From assembly GCA_019916065.1 (NCBI GenBank), contig CM034237.1:47078367-47142366 (forward strand): a stretch of 64,000 nucleotides of DNA, in the 5' to 3' direction. Below are positions 51,312-64,000 of the stretch, one piece after another; position 1 is the first letter of the stretch; each line of letters begins with the position of its first letter. The notes under the pieces are model-generated. The model did no database searches. It worked only from the letters and a program-made list of their open reading frames with translations, and was not told where the DNA came from. The DNA is from Vitellaria paradoxa. Lineage: Eukaryota > Streptophyta > Magnoliopsida > Ericales > Sapotaceae. Position numbers and translations under genes: made by a program.

Positions 51312-52752
51312 CACGAAGAGAATAATTGGTAAAATAGTTACTTTTTGTTATTTGTTCTCACTTTTAAACATTGGTCTCAATTTTAAACTGCCTGAAAAAA
51401 ATAATAAAAAATAAAAAACTATTAAGAGCGTTTGATAACCTATCAAAAAAATAAACTTTTGTTCTTATTTTTTTACATTATTTGGTACCGATTAAAATAA
51501 AAATAATTGTTTAATACAAAATCTACTGTAGTGCCTTTATAATTGATTAAATGATATTATGCTATATTTGATAACTAGTAAGACTCAAATTATTTTTTAA
51601 ATAATAATTTCAAGATTTTGTAAATAATTATTTTATTAATAGTTATCAAATATATTTGTTTAAATATAACTTATAAATTTATAATTTATTTAAACATTAT
51701 TTATTAAGCAAATATGAGTAAATTTAGTTTTTAGATATTTATATATAAACGTATTTTGGAATTGCCAATAATAGGTGAGAATTTTTAGAAATTCAACAAA
51801 AATCCCATCAAAAGTAAAAAAATCTCAAATTTTCTAACTTTTTTGCTTTTGTATTTAAACGATTTTTTAACCTTAAAAAAACTAGCTTAAAAGCAAATAC
51901 CAAACATGGTCATAATACGAGAAAATAAATGCTTATTTTTTTTTAATATTTAAAGAACTGATTGGTGTTTTAAACATTTATATATAATTTAAAAGTTTAA
52001 AAAGAGGCATTTCATATAAATTTTTATATAATTTTCTCATATTGATAACACTACTTTCAATTTAATATTGACAACCAAATGAATAGAAATATTTTAATTA
52101 TGAACCCTGAATATTAACTTAAATGAAAAGACGTTAGATTTGTTCCTCATTAGTCATTAATTCGAATTTCTTTATGACTTCGAGTCTCTTCAAAACTACT
52201 GTAGAGTTTACCCATTCGTTAACTTAGGACTTCAAGAATTAGTCAAAATACGTGCAAGATGACTCGAACATCATTGATTACCCAAAAAAAAAAAATTAAT
52301 TATGATAAATATTTTTAAATAAGAGTGTAGATATAAATTTCAATTTCAAATATTAAGAGTAGATATCTTTAATCAGCCAAATGTTAAGGAAAGCTAATAA
52401 AAATAAAAGTAAAATAATAATAATAATAATAATTTGTTTCAAATATTGACACTAATTACCTGATTAGCCAAATTTTTAGGAATAATAAGTTCAATTTGCC
52501 TTTGTTATTATTTTAGGACCACACAACATATGGGAAAAGCATGCATATCCGAAACTTTGTCACTAGCTCCAATCGCTTGCTAAAATAACTAGTTATTTAA
52601 AATTCTTAACATTAGCAACGATTTCATTTGTACAAAAATCATAGTTTTAAGGGAAAAAAAAAAAAAAAAAACAATTCACCTATAATAGCCACATTACTTA
52701 CAATTTTTGTAAAATTTAGTCCCAAATCTATTCAAAACAATTCACGTTTAAT
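51151..52752. other. AT-rich flank downstream of the deaminase-like gene
   Basis: No exon was seen. It has (AAT)n runs at 51281-51309 and 52415-52432. A pair of loosely inverted GTTTGATAAC/ATACCAAAC ends (about 51428 and 51905) may mark another small MITE. Confidence 0.45.
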
Positions 52753-55700
52753 TTAAAGGACATTCATTCTGCTTGGAATCTGGATACCTGCTTTCTTCAG
52801 AAGTTGGCTCGCAGCATCCCTTGCCGTTGAAATGACTTCGCCCTGCAAATTAAACAATTTGCATCCACATCAATTCTAAGAATTTCATAGCTAGAAAGCA
52901 CGCATAATAAAAACAATTCTGGGTATCGTATGCATCTCCCCATATATCAGTTAAATCAGGCAGATCATAAAAAACAAGCCATTAGACAAATTAATATGCA
53001 CATATAGGGAGACAAGAAATTTAATATAACTTATTGGGCAATATTTATTAAAAAAAAGGATATTAAAAAAAATCAGATTATGCGTCTTATGCTGGAACAA
53101 ACCAAATATCCACCCCCTCTACTCTTTTCCTCTCTCCCCTCCTCCTGAGTTTCCTCTGAAAAGCCATCCCACCTTTGCAATTTTAGAGACCCTTTCGCAC
53201 TTTTTTTTTTTTTTCAGTTCATTGATTTTTTGTTCAAGGTTGTAAATTTATTTTCTCCTCTCTCTCTCTCTCTATAAAAGTTGTAGTTTCAGAAGATCTT
53301 GTCCGTAAAATTTCTTCCATCTTTTGGTAGACAAATTCCATTCTGTGGGACTTATTTAGACTCCATTCAGCCAACTTCGTCAAAAAATCTGATACAATAT
53401 ATGCAAAAACAAACATGAGGGGGGCGGGGTTGGCAAAGCTATCAAGAAATTATTTTAAACTACAACAAAATTTCTCAAGCTTTAAATAGGCTGCATAACA
53501 GGGGTAAGATTGCATACATTGCCCTTTCCCAGACCTTATATAGGCAGAAGCCTCATGCATTCGACCATGCTTTTTAAATAGAAAACATGTTCAATTTTAC
53601 AGGAGATGCAAAAGAAGCGAAAGTGATATGCATCTTAAAGCAGATCCAAAATGTTTGACTCCTTAACATGTGCAGGAACAATCTTTAAATTTCAGCAGTT
53701 TACTTCTCCCCTCACAGTGAAGGTCTTGTTGGAGGCCTGGTACTCTGGAATGATAGAAAAGATGTACTAATTCTGAACATGCATGTGCAACATTTAGGAT
53801 GGATATTTTAACAAACTCCAAACAGGAAAAAGGTATTTCTGAAACAATATAAAAGATGTATTTTAAATACTAAACATGTAAGTGCAACAGTTAGGATGGA
53901 TATTTTAACCAACAGGAAAACGGTGTTCAAACCTCATCCACGTTCAATATTTTCTGATCCTCCATTATCCAACGGCCATTGCACATAACTGAGACAATGT
54001 TTTCACTTCGCATGCAATATGTGAGGCTGGAAATGCTGCGTGTCAATTAGAGGAAAACAAAAATTACTCCATCTGACAAATTTAACGTAGGAATAGGGAA
54101 ACTGCCAAATTCACCGCCTCATCTCTAACAACATGGGGCCTCTCCAGGGAGAAAGGGGAGGTGCATATATGGGAATCTCCTCTAACATAATATAAGAATC
54201 CAACCACAAGAAATAGCAGGACATAACAGTTAGGAAATAACATGGAGAGTGTTGCATAATGGGAATTAACACCAACGGTGAATCTAGATCAAATTTAGGT
54301 CTAAAATAAATTATAATGAACACTAAATTATATTTAGTAAATAAAAAAAATAATAAAACATAATCAATATATAACGACATTGCATTACCAAAGAATAAGT
54401 TTTTTGGTATCAATATCCATAAAAATAAAATAAAATTAGCTTCACAAACACATTTTTCCAGTTAAAGTGACATTCAATGGCTTTCCATGCCATGAAATCC
54501 ATCAATATTAAATTTGTCACGAATTTCTTTGAAATTTTCTTTCAACATATTTTAGTAAGACGTTTTCAAGAAAATCATGTTTCATCTTATTCTGAAACTT
54601 TGTTTTAATAACACTTATAGTCGAATAACTTTTTGTTTTGCAAAAATTAATATTGTGCCTTTTGGTTTTCCATATTTATTTTATTTTATTTTCTAGCTTT
54701 TTCAAGTATTATTTGATATTGGGTTGTTGAACCAAAAATTTTGATCTACATTAGAATTTTGGCATATCAAAAATTTTGGATATATATTAGAAGTGTGAAA
54801 AAATATTCAAAAAATGTTTTGACCAAAACTTTATATGTACTAGTAGTGTATTTCCCTAAACCAAGTAGGATCATATTTCAAATTTTAGCCGCCACCCACA
54901 GCTTATTATTATTATTTTTTTTTGGCTTCAAAAATTTATATACGTTAATGGTATTTTCTAAATCTCAAGCCTGCTCGTCCCCAATAATGTTCTTTCATGG
55001 TCATTTTAAGAAGAAAGCCCAAACTAATGGATATGATATTTTTTCATCCAACCATGAAGAAGTTACAAGGTAGGCAAAGGCCATAATTTATACCATGAGC
55101 ACCCATTTTGGGGCTGGAAAATGAGTGAGTTTGAGTTGGGTCAGAATGGGTTGTGACTAAACAGGTTTAGCCCAGCTACACCCATTTAATAATGAATTAA
55201 TTTTGTCAAGTTGGACAGGGGTCATGCAAAATCTGTGAACTTAATTTTTTTTTTTTTAAAGTATATATCCTGCATATCCTAAATTTTAAAAAAATTATAT
55301 TACTAATTCATTATTAGGACTGACAACTTAGAAGGTATCACTGTAGCAGAATTTAGGACTGACAACTTAGAAGTTATCGCAACCACAGATTCTTATGAGA
55401 ACATTAAAGAAGACATCTTCATGTGGTTGGAGAATGATACTTGGAAGACAATTTCATGGCAGATGAGTTCAAGTTATGCTGTAGCAGAAAAATCTTAGAA
55501 CAAAAAATTGTATTGAAATACCGGATCAAGGATAGATTCATGCCTGTCATGCAAAGGAACCATAGGCCAAGAGAAAGGATTGACTATGATGATGTCAGCC
55601 TGCCAAATAATGAATGCAAACTAAAGAGCCTCGGTTATCTTTGTTAGCATCAACAAGAACTAATAATTGTGAAAATGATAAATGAAGAAGGGCGGTAAGG

Positions 55701-58700
55701 ACTAAATCCAGAAAATAAAATGTACAGGACGATGATGTCAGAAGTAATAGCTAATTATAGTCTTTGCTCATACAAATTAAAACATAAAAAAATGCAAACC
55801 AAGTTTGATTTCGTTTTGGATCTTTGTCCAACTCCCTAGATTAACAATTTTGAAGTGGTAGAATTGATGAGTGCTTTATTATTACATACCAAAAATTAAA
55901 AAAAAAAGTTATACAAGTGTAAACCTAAATTTCCAGCTTCATGTTCTTCCCCATTCTTTACTCCTTTACCATTTAGACATTGTTTCCTTTTCCATAGAAA
56001 GTAGCATCACAATAATTAAAAATGACAGCAAAATGAATCCCCGCTAAGCGGAAGGGTTGTGTATGGGCAGTCCTAGGCCGGTGGTGGTGGAGGAGCCATT
56101 ACAAGGAACAATAAATGGAGATGTTTTGAAGAATTCCAGCTTATTCTCGGCAGATCTAATACAATCACAGAGTACTTATTATGGGCAGCATAGAAGGGAC
56201 TCTGGTTTCCCTGGTAGAAGGGGTCAAAAGAAAAGGTAATTTCCCGGATGAATTCCCATGCCATTGGATCTTATTAGGCAAAGCTAATGAGATGACCCGA
56301 ATTTCAATATCATCCTTCACATAAATGTACTACTGCAGGAGGAGGAGTTGAGTTAATTCAAACAAACTGGAAAAAGTGAGAAATTGCTTTATCAGTTGAG
56401 TAGGAAGGCTATTGGCTGCAGGCTTTAAAGTCATGATGCATCTTCATCCACTGAACTCATTCTTCATGATAATAGAGAAGACACGGCGTGCCCAAGTTGA
56501 TGTTTGTCTGGTTGGCCTTCATCCATCCCATGTACCAAAAAGTAACAAGCAAATTACAATAATTTAAACTAACAATTCAGCGGAACTGTTATAACTCTTC
56601 TTATATTAATTAAAGATCTTCCTATGCAATTGATTTTAAATTAATTCTATCCTCTAGATTTCTTCTAATGGACTTCAGATATAGAAGTCTATTAACTATG
56701 CTGACATAACTTTTGAAGGAAAGTCAAGCTATGTGATACTTTTTCTAACTAGTCCTTTGCAACTTCAAAAGCCAACTTCAAAAGCTTATCCATTCTTCAT
56801 GGGAAAATAAAAGACAATGAAATAAAAAAATATAGGCACAAATGTATCCCAATTAGATATGGCAAGGGTTAGGGAAAACTAACCTTTTTCCCAACCTCAA
56901 TTGACCCTATTTCACTGTCCCAGAGTACTGATTTGGCACCATTTATCGTCACCATCTCAAGAATTGTTTCAGCAGGAAGAACCATAGGATCAGTAGTTCC
57001 TTTCACACAAACTTCTCGTCCTTTGTTGATCAGAGAAGCAAGATACATCTCATCAACTGTAAAAAAGACAAGTTTGCATAAATTCACAAAATGTAATCGC
57101 TACAACCACTCTGGAAACAACAGAAAACATTTACAACTCGAAACCATTTATGCTCAACCAAAACCCGCTAACTTCGCGTTGGGTTCAAGTCGTGTTCGCG
57201 TGTTGTGTGAGAATCGAGAAATTACCACCCCTAAAATTACCAGGGATATTTTAGTAACTTCACCCTCAAAATCAAGGGGGTCACTTGCCCCCTTGCCTTG
57301 CCTCAAGGTGGATCTGCCGATGGCTATAGGGATCAATGTCTTCAAAAAAGATTTTATCAACTTTACTTTCTATAATTTGTATGGCCGACAAGCCCGGCAC
57401 ATTACTTTCTATTTGGCTATGTTGTGCACAAAAAGGGACCTGATACCAATTAGATGAAAATTGAACTATTAATTTAATGGTATGGCCGACACTGTTTTGC
57501 ATTCTATAATTCGTATGGCCAACAGCATTTTTACATATCGACCTAGGGACTTCAATTGGCACAATATATCCCCAGTCCTGAAGATAAACGATATAAATGG
57601 CAAAACGTGGAAGTTCATATGCGATCTGTTCCAAGTATGAAGCACCATAAATTAGGTAAACAAAGATTCTGTAAGAACTAAACAAACCAATGCTCATTCT
57701 ATTATTGCTTGGTGCCCCATCAGTTCCCAAGGATACACAAATGCCAGCACCAAGCATTTCCTTTATAGGTGCAAAACCAAGCATTCTCATTGCAGCAGCA
57801 GGACAATGGGATACTTTTACACCAGCTTGAGAAAAAAAGCCAATCTGAAATTAAAAATTGCAAAGTTAGTTCCTAAACAATATCCATCAAAAAAGACACC
57901 AATATTAACCAGTGAGCAAGTATAACACTATAACCACCACCAATATTCTGGTCAAATGTAAGAATTTTACAACATTTGACCAAATATATCTGAATTACGA
58001 CGTTTCGAATTATAAAAGAAAAACAAATCATAACAGAGAATGTGTAGATGTAAATTCAATCTTCACTACCTTTCTGGCAATCTTGACCACATTCTTGTGT
58101 CGTTTTCTATATCTGATTGTGAAAACAAGCACAATATTGGAGGTTGATTTTGGTTTCTATACCACAACATAGAGTGGACAACAAGACCTCTTCTTTTCTA
58201 ATTTCTAGATGGGCAATGCTACACAACTAGAATTTAAACCAGAAATATTTACCTGAATAACATGGATGCATTGTGAGCCAAACACTTTTAAATAAACACT
58301 AAAGTGAAGCTTTGTTACAATGCCATTGCCACATTGTTCTTGCACATTTTTGCCAATTAAAAATTCTGGCAGAGTATTTTCCTTGCAAATGAGTGGGGAG
58401 AATTACTCAGTTTCATTGACCCAAACACTGTGAGCTGCCAGCAAATTGCTTTGTAAGAGTTTGATTTTCTCCAGGTATGTAACTGTCCCATGCTCAACTT
58501 CTCGAGTATTCATCACCAATTGATTTTCATAAGGTATCTCTGCAACATGCTAGACGGTGAAAGTAAGCAAAGATAATCCATTGCCTCTATGCACTTCAAG
58601 GATAAGTACTCTCTTCCATAAAATGTGAAACATGAGTTTGACATGCCACCAAATCTACAACACAAAGAAAATGAAGAAAAATGAAACAAACAATTGTGCC

Positions 58701-61167
58701 ATATCCCCAAGATACTGGCTGCATATTAACGAAGGAAATTAAAAAAAAATATCAAGAGAAAAAGAGTGTTAATAATACAAAGTTTCTTATTCCAAAAATT
58801 GGAGAACTTTATAAAAAAAAATTAATATCATATAAAGCATGTAATTTACTAATTTGAGTCAATTTTGACAGGCGGTATAATTTTATATTACTAGAAGGCC
58901 AAAATGTTGTCAGAATACCTTTTTGCAACAATTAGCCCCCCCCCCCCAAAAAAAAAAAACCTTTTTGCAATGCTGTCATATCTCATCAATCAGGATAAAA
59001 AATTAACAGATAAAATAGATAAATTAATAATTATGCATGTATTCTACATTTTTGCAATGCTGTCGTGTCACATCAAACAGGAAGAAGAATGAACAGGCAA
59101 AATAGATAAATAAATATATATATATATATATATATATATGGCAATGATAAATTCCAGAGTTCCATGGCCTATAACAGAAACTTGTCATACAATGTCAATA
59201 GGAAAGAAGAACGGAAAATTAGAAAATAGGAAATCAATTCTTTGAGTAATATTTTCCTGCTCCAAATATTTAAACCATTTATGAGTTTCTAGACTTTCGA
59301 GAGGAGGAAGTTCCAAAATCCTGTATCCCCTCTCAGAAGCACTAGAAATATGCAACTACCAAGGAGAAAAAATACTACAGCTTTAATTTCCAAAGCAAAA
59401 ATCTTTTACTCAGAGAAACCTCCCTGCATTGTGCATTATTCATTGCAAGAAGTAGAGCTTCAGTTCAAGGGGAATAGGATTCATTAAACTGTAGCAATCA
59501 GCAAAGATAGAAGTTGAATTACAGAACTCATTCTAAATTTTCAGATAAATGCCATAAGTCACCCCCCAGGCCCCCACACACACGAGAGAGAGAGAGAGAG
59601 AGAGATGCATACCATGTGGATTCCAGTTTTCAGTTCTTTAGCGGCATCTCTTGTTTCAGTTAGTAAGCGATCAGTAGAATTCATAATTTGCCGTATCCCA
59701 AGCCATATTCTAATGCGTCCATCTGCTGCATTATGGTGCTTCTCATACAGTTTCTTTTGTGACTATATCATTAAAAGTAACTACATCAATTCAGTCACAC
59801 ATTGTTTTGAAATAATAAATTAAAGAAGGATGGAAGTCAAAACACAACAATTTTAAGAGGGAACTAAGTTTGTTTGCATGGAAAAATGTAAAATGTATAA
59901 TCAAAATTGTACGCATGAATTTCCAATGTTTCACACACAACGTGCACCTTAGATGTGTCTATCAGGCATTAGGCACCAATCAATGATGTCGTGATAGATT
60001 AAATACTAATATGGAGCAACTGATTGCCAATAATAGGAATATTGAAAAGAAAAAGAAAAGGAAACAAAAGAAAAATTATGTCAGTATCCAAAAGAATAGC
60101 CACATCACGATAAAATATATATATATATAGTAGCAATTTAACAAACATTTCTGTCACTTGTGAATCACATCATATCTCAAATAACAGAAGCAAAATAATT
60201 TCCAGAGTTGTCATCACCAGCTTAACATTTTTTTTGTGCAAATTAGTCGTATGATCAAAACAAAAAAAGTTTTCGCAGTTATCAGCACTCACTGAAGGAA
60301 TAATTCAAGCACAATGGGGTCAGAAATGAGTACTGGTAATTGGTAGAGTATGAAGAGAACATACATTACCAATCAGTACACTCCTGAATCAACGTTCACG
60401 CACATATAATACAGAAAAATAAATAACCAACCTGGATGCAATCATCCGTAGTTCGAGTACCCCAAGATTCTGGTAAACCCTTGCCAGAGTCCATAATTGA
60501 CTCAGCTAAACATGCGCGCAAGCCCAGCAACTCCACCGCCCTCGCCATTCCAGACACATGCTGTCCTCCTGCTTCCGCAAAGCAAGTTACCTGATTCAAT
60601 GTACATAGAATACATATCACAATAATCGCCAAGTATTTGAACAATCCTCGAAAAAAAGGATGAAACGAACAAGATCATACTAACACCAGAGTGAATGAGT
60701 TCGATTCCGCATAGTAAAGTGGAGACATAGGAATCCTCCTCCGTCATGCTAGACTCGTAAGGCCAAATGCGATCGTGTAACCAAGTAAGCAAATCAACAT
60801 CGTCGGCTATGCCTCTGGCGAGCTGCTGCGAGGTGTGAACGTGAGTGTTGACAAACCCTACAAAACATCAACAGACAAATACATAAACAGATAAATTGAT
60901 GCACTGTGCGTGTATATATGTAGAGAGAGCAACAGAGATATGCAGAGAGAGACCAGGGAGTAAGAATTGGCCGTGAAGATCTACGATTTGGTAAGCGAGA
61001 GCAGAGAATTGGCAAAGGATGTCGAAGGATTGACCGATGGCTTTGATTTTATCGCCGTGTACAACGATTGCTCCGTCCCGGAATACGCGGCGTTGGGGAT
61101 CCATAGTTACAACCACGGCATTGTGGAGTAGTAGTACTGATCTGCTGCTGCTATTCGCTGCCTCCAT
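52753..61167 (-). CDS. ATZ/TRZ-type amidohydrolase (MTA/SAH deaminase-like), possibly disabled by a splice-site defect
   Basis: Ten exons in transcript order: 61167-60954, 60857-60685, 60590-60432, 59762-59613, 58549-58406, 57844-57688, 57056-56884, 55599-55544, 54035-53933 and 52842-52753. They total 1419 nt (472 aa) if exon 5 ends in phase. The protein has the full metal site of the cytosine-deaminase-like amidohydrolases: HVH at 77-79 (NTHVHTSQQLARG), His233 and Glu236 (HVAE), His272 (LLAAHSVW) and Asp322 (GTDGAPSNN). It also has SHCPAAAMRMLG. Bacterial relatives deaminate methylthioadenosine, S-adenosylhomocysteine or other purines, so the plant substrate is not assignable. No targeting peptide is evident. 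Exon 8 appears to end at a GC donor (ATGACAG|GCATGA), the only choice that keeps phase. The exon 5 donor reads ACTGAG|TAATTC. No GT follows the in-phase codon, and using GT one base earlier shifts the frame into a stop nine codons later. Confidence 0.85.
55313..55376. repeat. Short tandem duplication in deaminase intron 8
   Basis: The 21-bp core TTAGGACTGACAACTTAGAAG plus TATC occurs twice, about 36 bp apart. Confidence 0.7.
59113..59139. repeat. (AT)n microsatellite
   Basis: About 13 AT units in deaminase intron 4. A (GA)n run at 59584-59605 lies just beyond the exon 4 donor. Confidence 0.95.
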
Positions 61168-62935
61168 TTGTTGCTCTGTCGGAGTTTCAATTGCCTATGG
61201 TGTCTATCACTTCGCCGTCAATGAGGGTGGGTTTTTGAGGAAATCTACAAAGCATGGTGGCTCATAATTCGATTTTTGTATATTTTTAATTATTGAATTT
61301 ATTGAATAGTCTTTCCTTCTTGTTTATCCTTTCAATCACTTCACATTCAAATGGATGGTTATTTAAGGTTCGTTTGCAATCTCAAAATATATTTCAAAAA
61401 TTTTTTAAATTTTTAAAACTTTTTAATTAAATTTTGTCACTTATTATTTTTACATCACATCAACTTCACCTTTTAATTCTTTTTAGTTTTTCTGACCAAA
61501 TGCCTCCTTATTGGGCAAAATTAATTAAATCTTTTTATTTAAAATTTTTTATATTAAAACTTTAATTTTTCTTTAAAATTTTTTAAATAAATATTTAAAT
61601 TAAAATTTTAATTTTAATATGTTTAAAACTTAAATTTTAAATATATAGATTTTTATACTTTTTGTGTCCTTTATATGTATAATGAGTAAACTCAAAATTT
61701 TGTATTTGAAATATTTCAACCGTTAGATTTGCTCAATGGCTAAGATTATTTTAGAGTTTTTTTTTTTTTTATGTTGGTTTGTTTTATAAATTTAAATTTG
61801 AATTATTTGTACGCTAAATTATATTTCTGTACCTTTAGACACAGACAATTACTAGTATTAATTATATTACATCAAAAGTGTTATACAGTTAATAATAGAA
61901 CTAAACTAATTTTTAACGGAATTTTTAGTTTTCATTAAATGTTTTAGTAATTTAAAATTTTAAATAATATAACTCGGAGTTGCTCATCACGTGAGTTGAT
62001 GATATGAATTTTACTCATTTTGCTCCAATATGCATGTAATATTCACAATCATACAAATAACCCATTTTCAATTGGAGCTATATATAGATAGTGTTTAGAG
62101 TGATAAAACAAAAAAACAAAAAAAAGAAAAGTGGTTTGAGATAACTTTTGTCGTTTGGCACTTTTAACCAAAATTACCTTTTTTTTTTAAATGAATAGTG
62201 TAATATTTAGACTTTTGTAATAAAAAATTGGAGAGAGAAATCATGGAAATAGTTTTTTTGGTCCGTTTCCGTGGATTTATGTCAAAATTTTCTTGAAAAT
62301 TATTGAACTTTTTGACTTTTGTATGAAAAAATTAAAGAGAGAAACCGTGGGAATGATTTTTTCGATTCGTTCTCGTAGATTTATGTCAGATTTGTTGAAA
62401 AGTTATTAGAGTTTATAAAAAGTTTATTAGAGTTTGTAAAAAAAGTATTGGGATTTGTAAAAATTTATTGGAAAATGTAAATATATATAGAAATTTATAG
62501 AAATTTCACGAAATACAAGACAACTAAAATGTGTCAGAGTTTCTAAGATTTTTAGAAATTTTTATTATTTTTTAGCAAGTCAAACGGTGCCATAATAGAG
62601 CGACCATAAAATAATACACAAAGGTAGAAATATAATAATTTTTCGTTTCATTTTGTTTTTTTTTTCCATTTGTTCGTTGGTTTATAATTATAAGGTGTGT
62701 TTGGAGTTGTATAAATTTATAAAAATTAGTGTCTCGAGCTTTGTGCAATGAGTATAAAATTTAAATTCTACAGTCTCGTAATTCATAGTTGTAGAGATTT
62801 GTATTTTTTTAATTCCAAATAGTAATGTTTTGGGCTTTGCTTTTGGCATTTGGCTGTTTTGGTCAATTATTACTAAAAGGAAGTTTAAAGTAACAAAAAG
62901 TAAAATAAAATGAGATAATTTATGAGTACATAATT
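61168..62935. other. Upstream flank of the deaminase-like gene, AT-rich, no gene seen
   Basis: The gene's promoter should lie at the left end. 62148-62592 has loosely inverted GTCGTTTGGCAC and AAACGGTGCC ends and may be a MITE. The rest is featureless AT-rich sequence. Confidence 0.5.
62204..62410. repeat. About 115-bp tandem repeat, two diverged units
   Basis: Both units contain GAGAGAGAAA(T/C)C(A/G)TGG, (T/G)(T/G)TTTTT(G/C), CGT(T/A)... and TTTATGTCA in the same order (starting about 62210 and 62325). Confidence 0.6.
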
Positions 62936-64000
62936 CGTCACGCCCCTAACTTAACTGTCCAGGACGGATAGTATGGGAATGTGAAAACTAAAATAAATAA
63001 ATAAAATCCAATCTAAATTCAATTCACATTAAGTTATAATCATCAATATATCCAAAATCATTACTTATTCCTATGTAAAATAATATTTGACTACGTTACC
63101 ATCAATTTATTAATAACATAATGTCGTAAATATAAGTATCGGATCCACCTTCTGGGTCACACAATTTATAATACTAAGAATTCATCTCTTAATTTAGAAG
63201 AACAATACAATTATTATTATCCACAATTAAGACTGGACTTAGGCTACTCAAGCTTAAATTGTCTATGTATCCTATCTCGGAAATCAAGTCACTGTAGTTC
63301 CTAACTTTATTATTCATGTTCATAACTTAACCCTTTATCAACAATTTACATGTTAAACATTACTATAATTAATAACCTCAGGATATTAATATACAATAAT
63401 AATATATAAAACCTCATGCAATGGGTAATAATGGAATACAATGCTAATGCATACACTCTAATCTCCATTTACCCCCAACCTTATCCTGCGATGGATGACG
63501 CTTAACAAAGTATGCGGGGTTACCACTTACACTGTTTAATGCTTACGGCAAATGATAATCTCAATATATAATTACAGATGAGAAACCGTGTTACACTCCC
63601 CACCGATGTAAGACTCAAGAGAACTGTGTTACACCCCCTGAGCCTTTTGCTAGGAAACTATGTTACATCTCTAGTCAAGCATCTATTTAACTCACGCAGG
63701 GTTTGACTACAGTCTGGATAAAATCTCATAATCATATCTCATAATTAATGTCATAACTCCAAATGACTAAACTTTACCCATATGTATTGACTGGGGATCA
63801 TCCGATGTTTTCAAAATCTCATTTTATCTTTTTTCTCAAAATCATGGATCCTGTCTATATATACATCACCATCCTCGGCACGTTAATAATATCCATATGA
63901 CACTCTCGGTCAATTAATAATCATAATTCATATATAAATGAAACCACCCCCAACTTAATACACATGATATGCTCAACCATGCATAATCAACATTAACATC
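62936..64000. repeat. Dispersed repeat, right copy (cut by window end)
   Basis: Begins GTCACGCCCCTAACTTAACTGTCC and follows the same order of blocks as 541 onwards: the CCCCCAACCTTATCCTG block, TTATACT/TAATGCTTACG(A/G)C, CCGTGTTACA, CCAAATGACTA, TTGACTGGGGATCAT, and CCTCGGCAC(G/A) with a following TCAATAATAT or TAATAATAT. The copies are diverged and in the same orientation, 62.4 kb apart. It is LTR-retroelement-like and non-coding in what is visible. Confidence 0.65.

Noticed and set aside
24262..61167. The two amidohydrolase-superfamily genes as a functional cluster
   Set aside because: They belong to different families (PF04909-like versus ATZ/TRZ-like), are 23 kb apart on opposite strands, and the EXA1 gene lies between them.

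Overview
This is plant nuclear DNA, most likely from a eudicot. It is strongly AT-rich and homopolymer-rich. It carries five intron-rich protein genes with plant-specific relatives, one nuclear tRNA gene, and many small transposon relics (MITEs, SINEs, a LINE scrap, a solo LTR and Ty3-type debris). The prokaryote-style feature types (operons, ribosome binding sites, CRISPR) do not apply. I rebuilt the exon structures by hand from splice sites and reading phase. For four of the five genes every phase closes exactly; the fifth has one broken splice donor.

Layout: 1-2.5 kb is a dispersed repeat, and a second copy enters at 62.9 kb. 2.5-8 kb is AT-rich DNA with repeated segments. An ACR-type ACT-domain-repeat gene (+ strand, 8095-13554, 464 aa) has a second intact first exon 1.86 kb upstream (6238-6311) and a 3-kb intron holding Ty3-type debris. 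A plastid cyclophilin of the CYP20-2 type (- strand, 16045-20542, 263 aa, 7 exons) carries a LINE fragment in an intron. A MITE and a 1.59-kb solo LTR with a 5-bp target-site duplication lie upstream of it. A tRNA-Val(AAC) gene (- strand) sits head-to-head, 104 bp from the start codon of an amidohydrolase-2 family gene (+ strand, 24262-29381, 334 aa, 10 exons).

Convergent with that gene is a large GYF-domain gene of the EXA1/PSIG1 type (- strand, 30718-41764, 1635 aa, 11 exons). It has an eIF4E-binding-type motif, a GYF domain and a Gln-rich block. One of its introns holds a 1.5-kb Mutator-like non-autonomous element with a 9-bp target-site duplication. From 42 to 52.7 kb there is a gene desert assembled from MITEs, one of them a near-perfect foldback with a 9-bp duplication, plus SINE-like units. 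The last gene (- strand, 52753-61167, 10 exons, 472 aa if intact) is an ATZ/TRZ-type amidohydrolase resembling MTA/SAH deaminases. One donor site appears to have lost a base, so the allele may be non-functional, or the sequence may have an error there.

The genes are unrelated housekeeping or regulatory functions (nitrogen/amino-acid sensing, plastid protein folding, translation control, two metal-dependent hydrolases) and show no sign of a cluster. I found no convincing new multi-gene system. The most notable points are the duplicated ACR first exon, the two GC-AG introns, the defective deaminase donor and several well-bounded transposon insertions.
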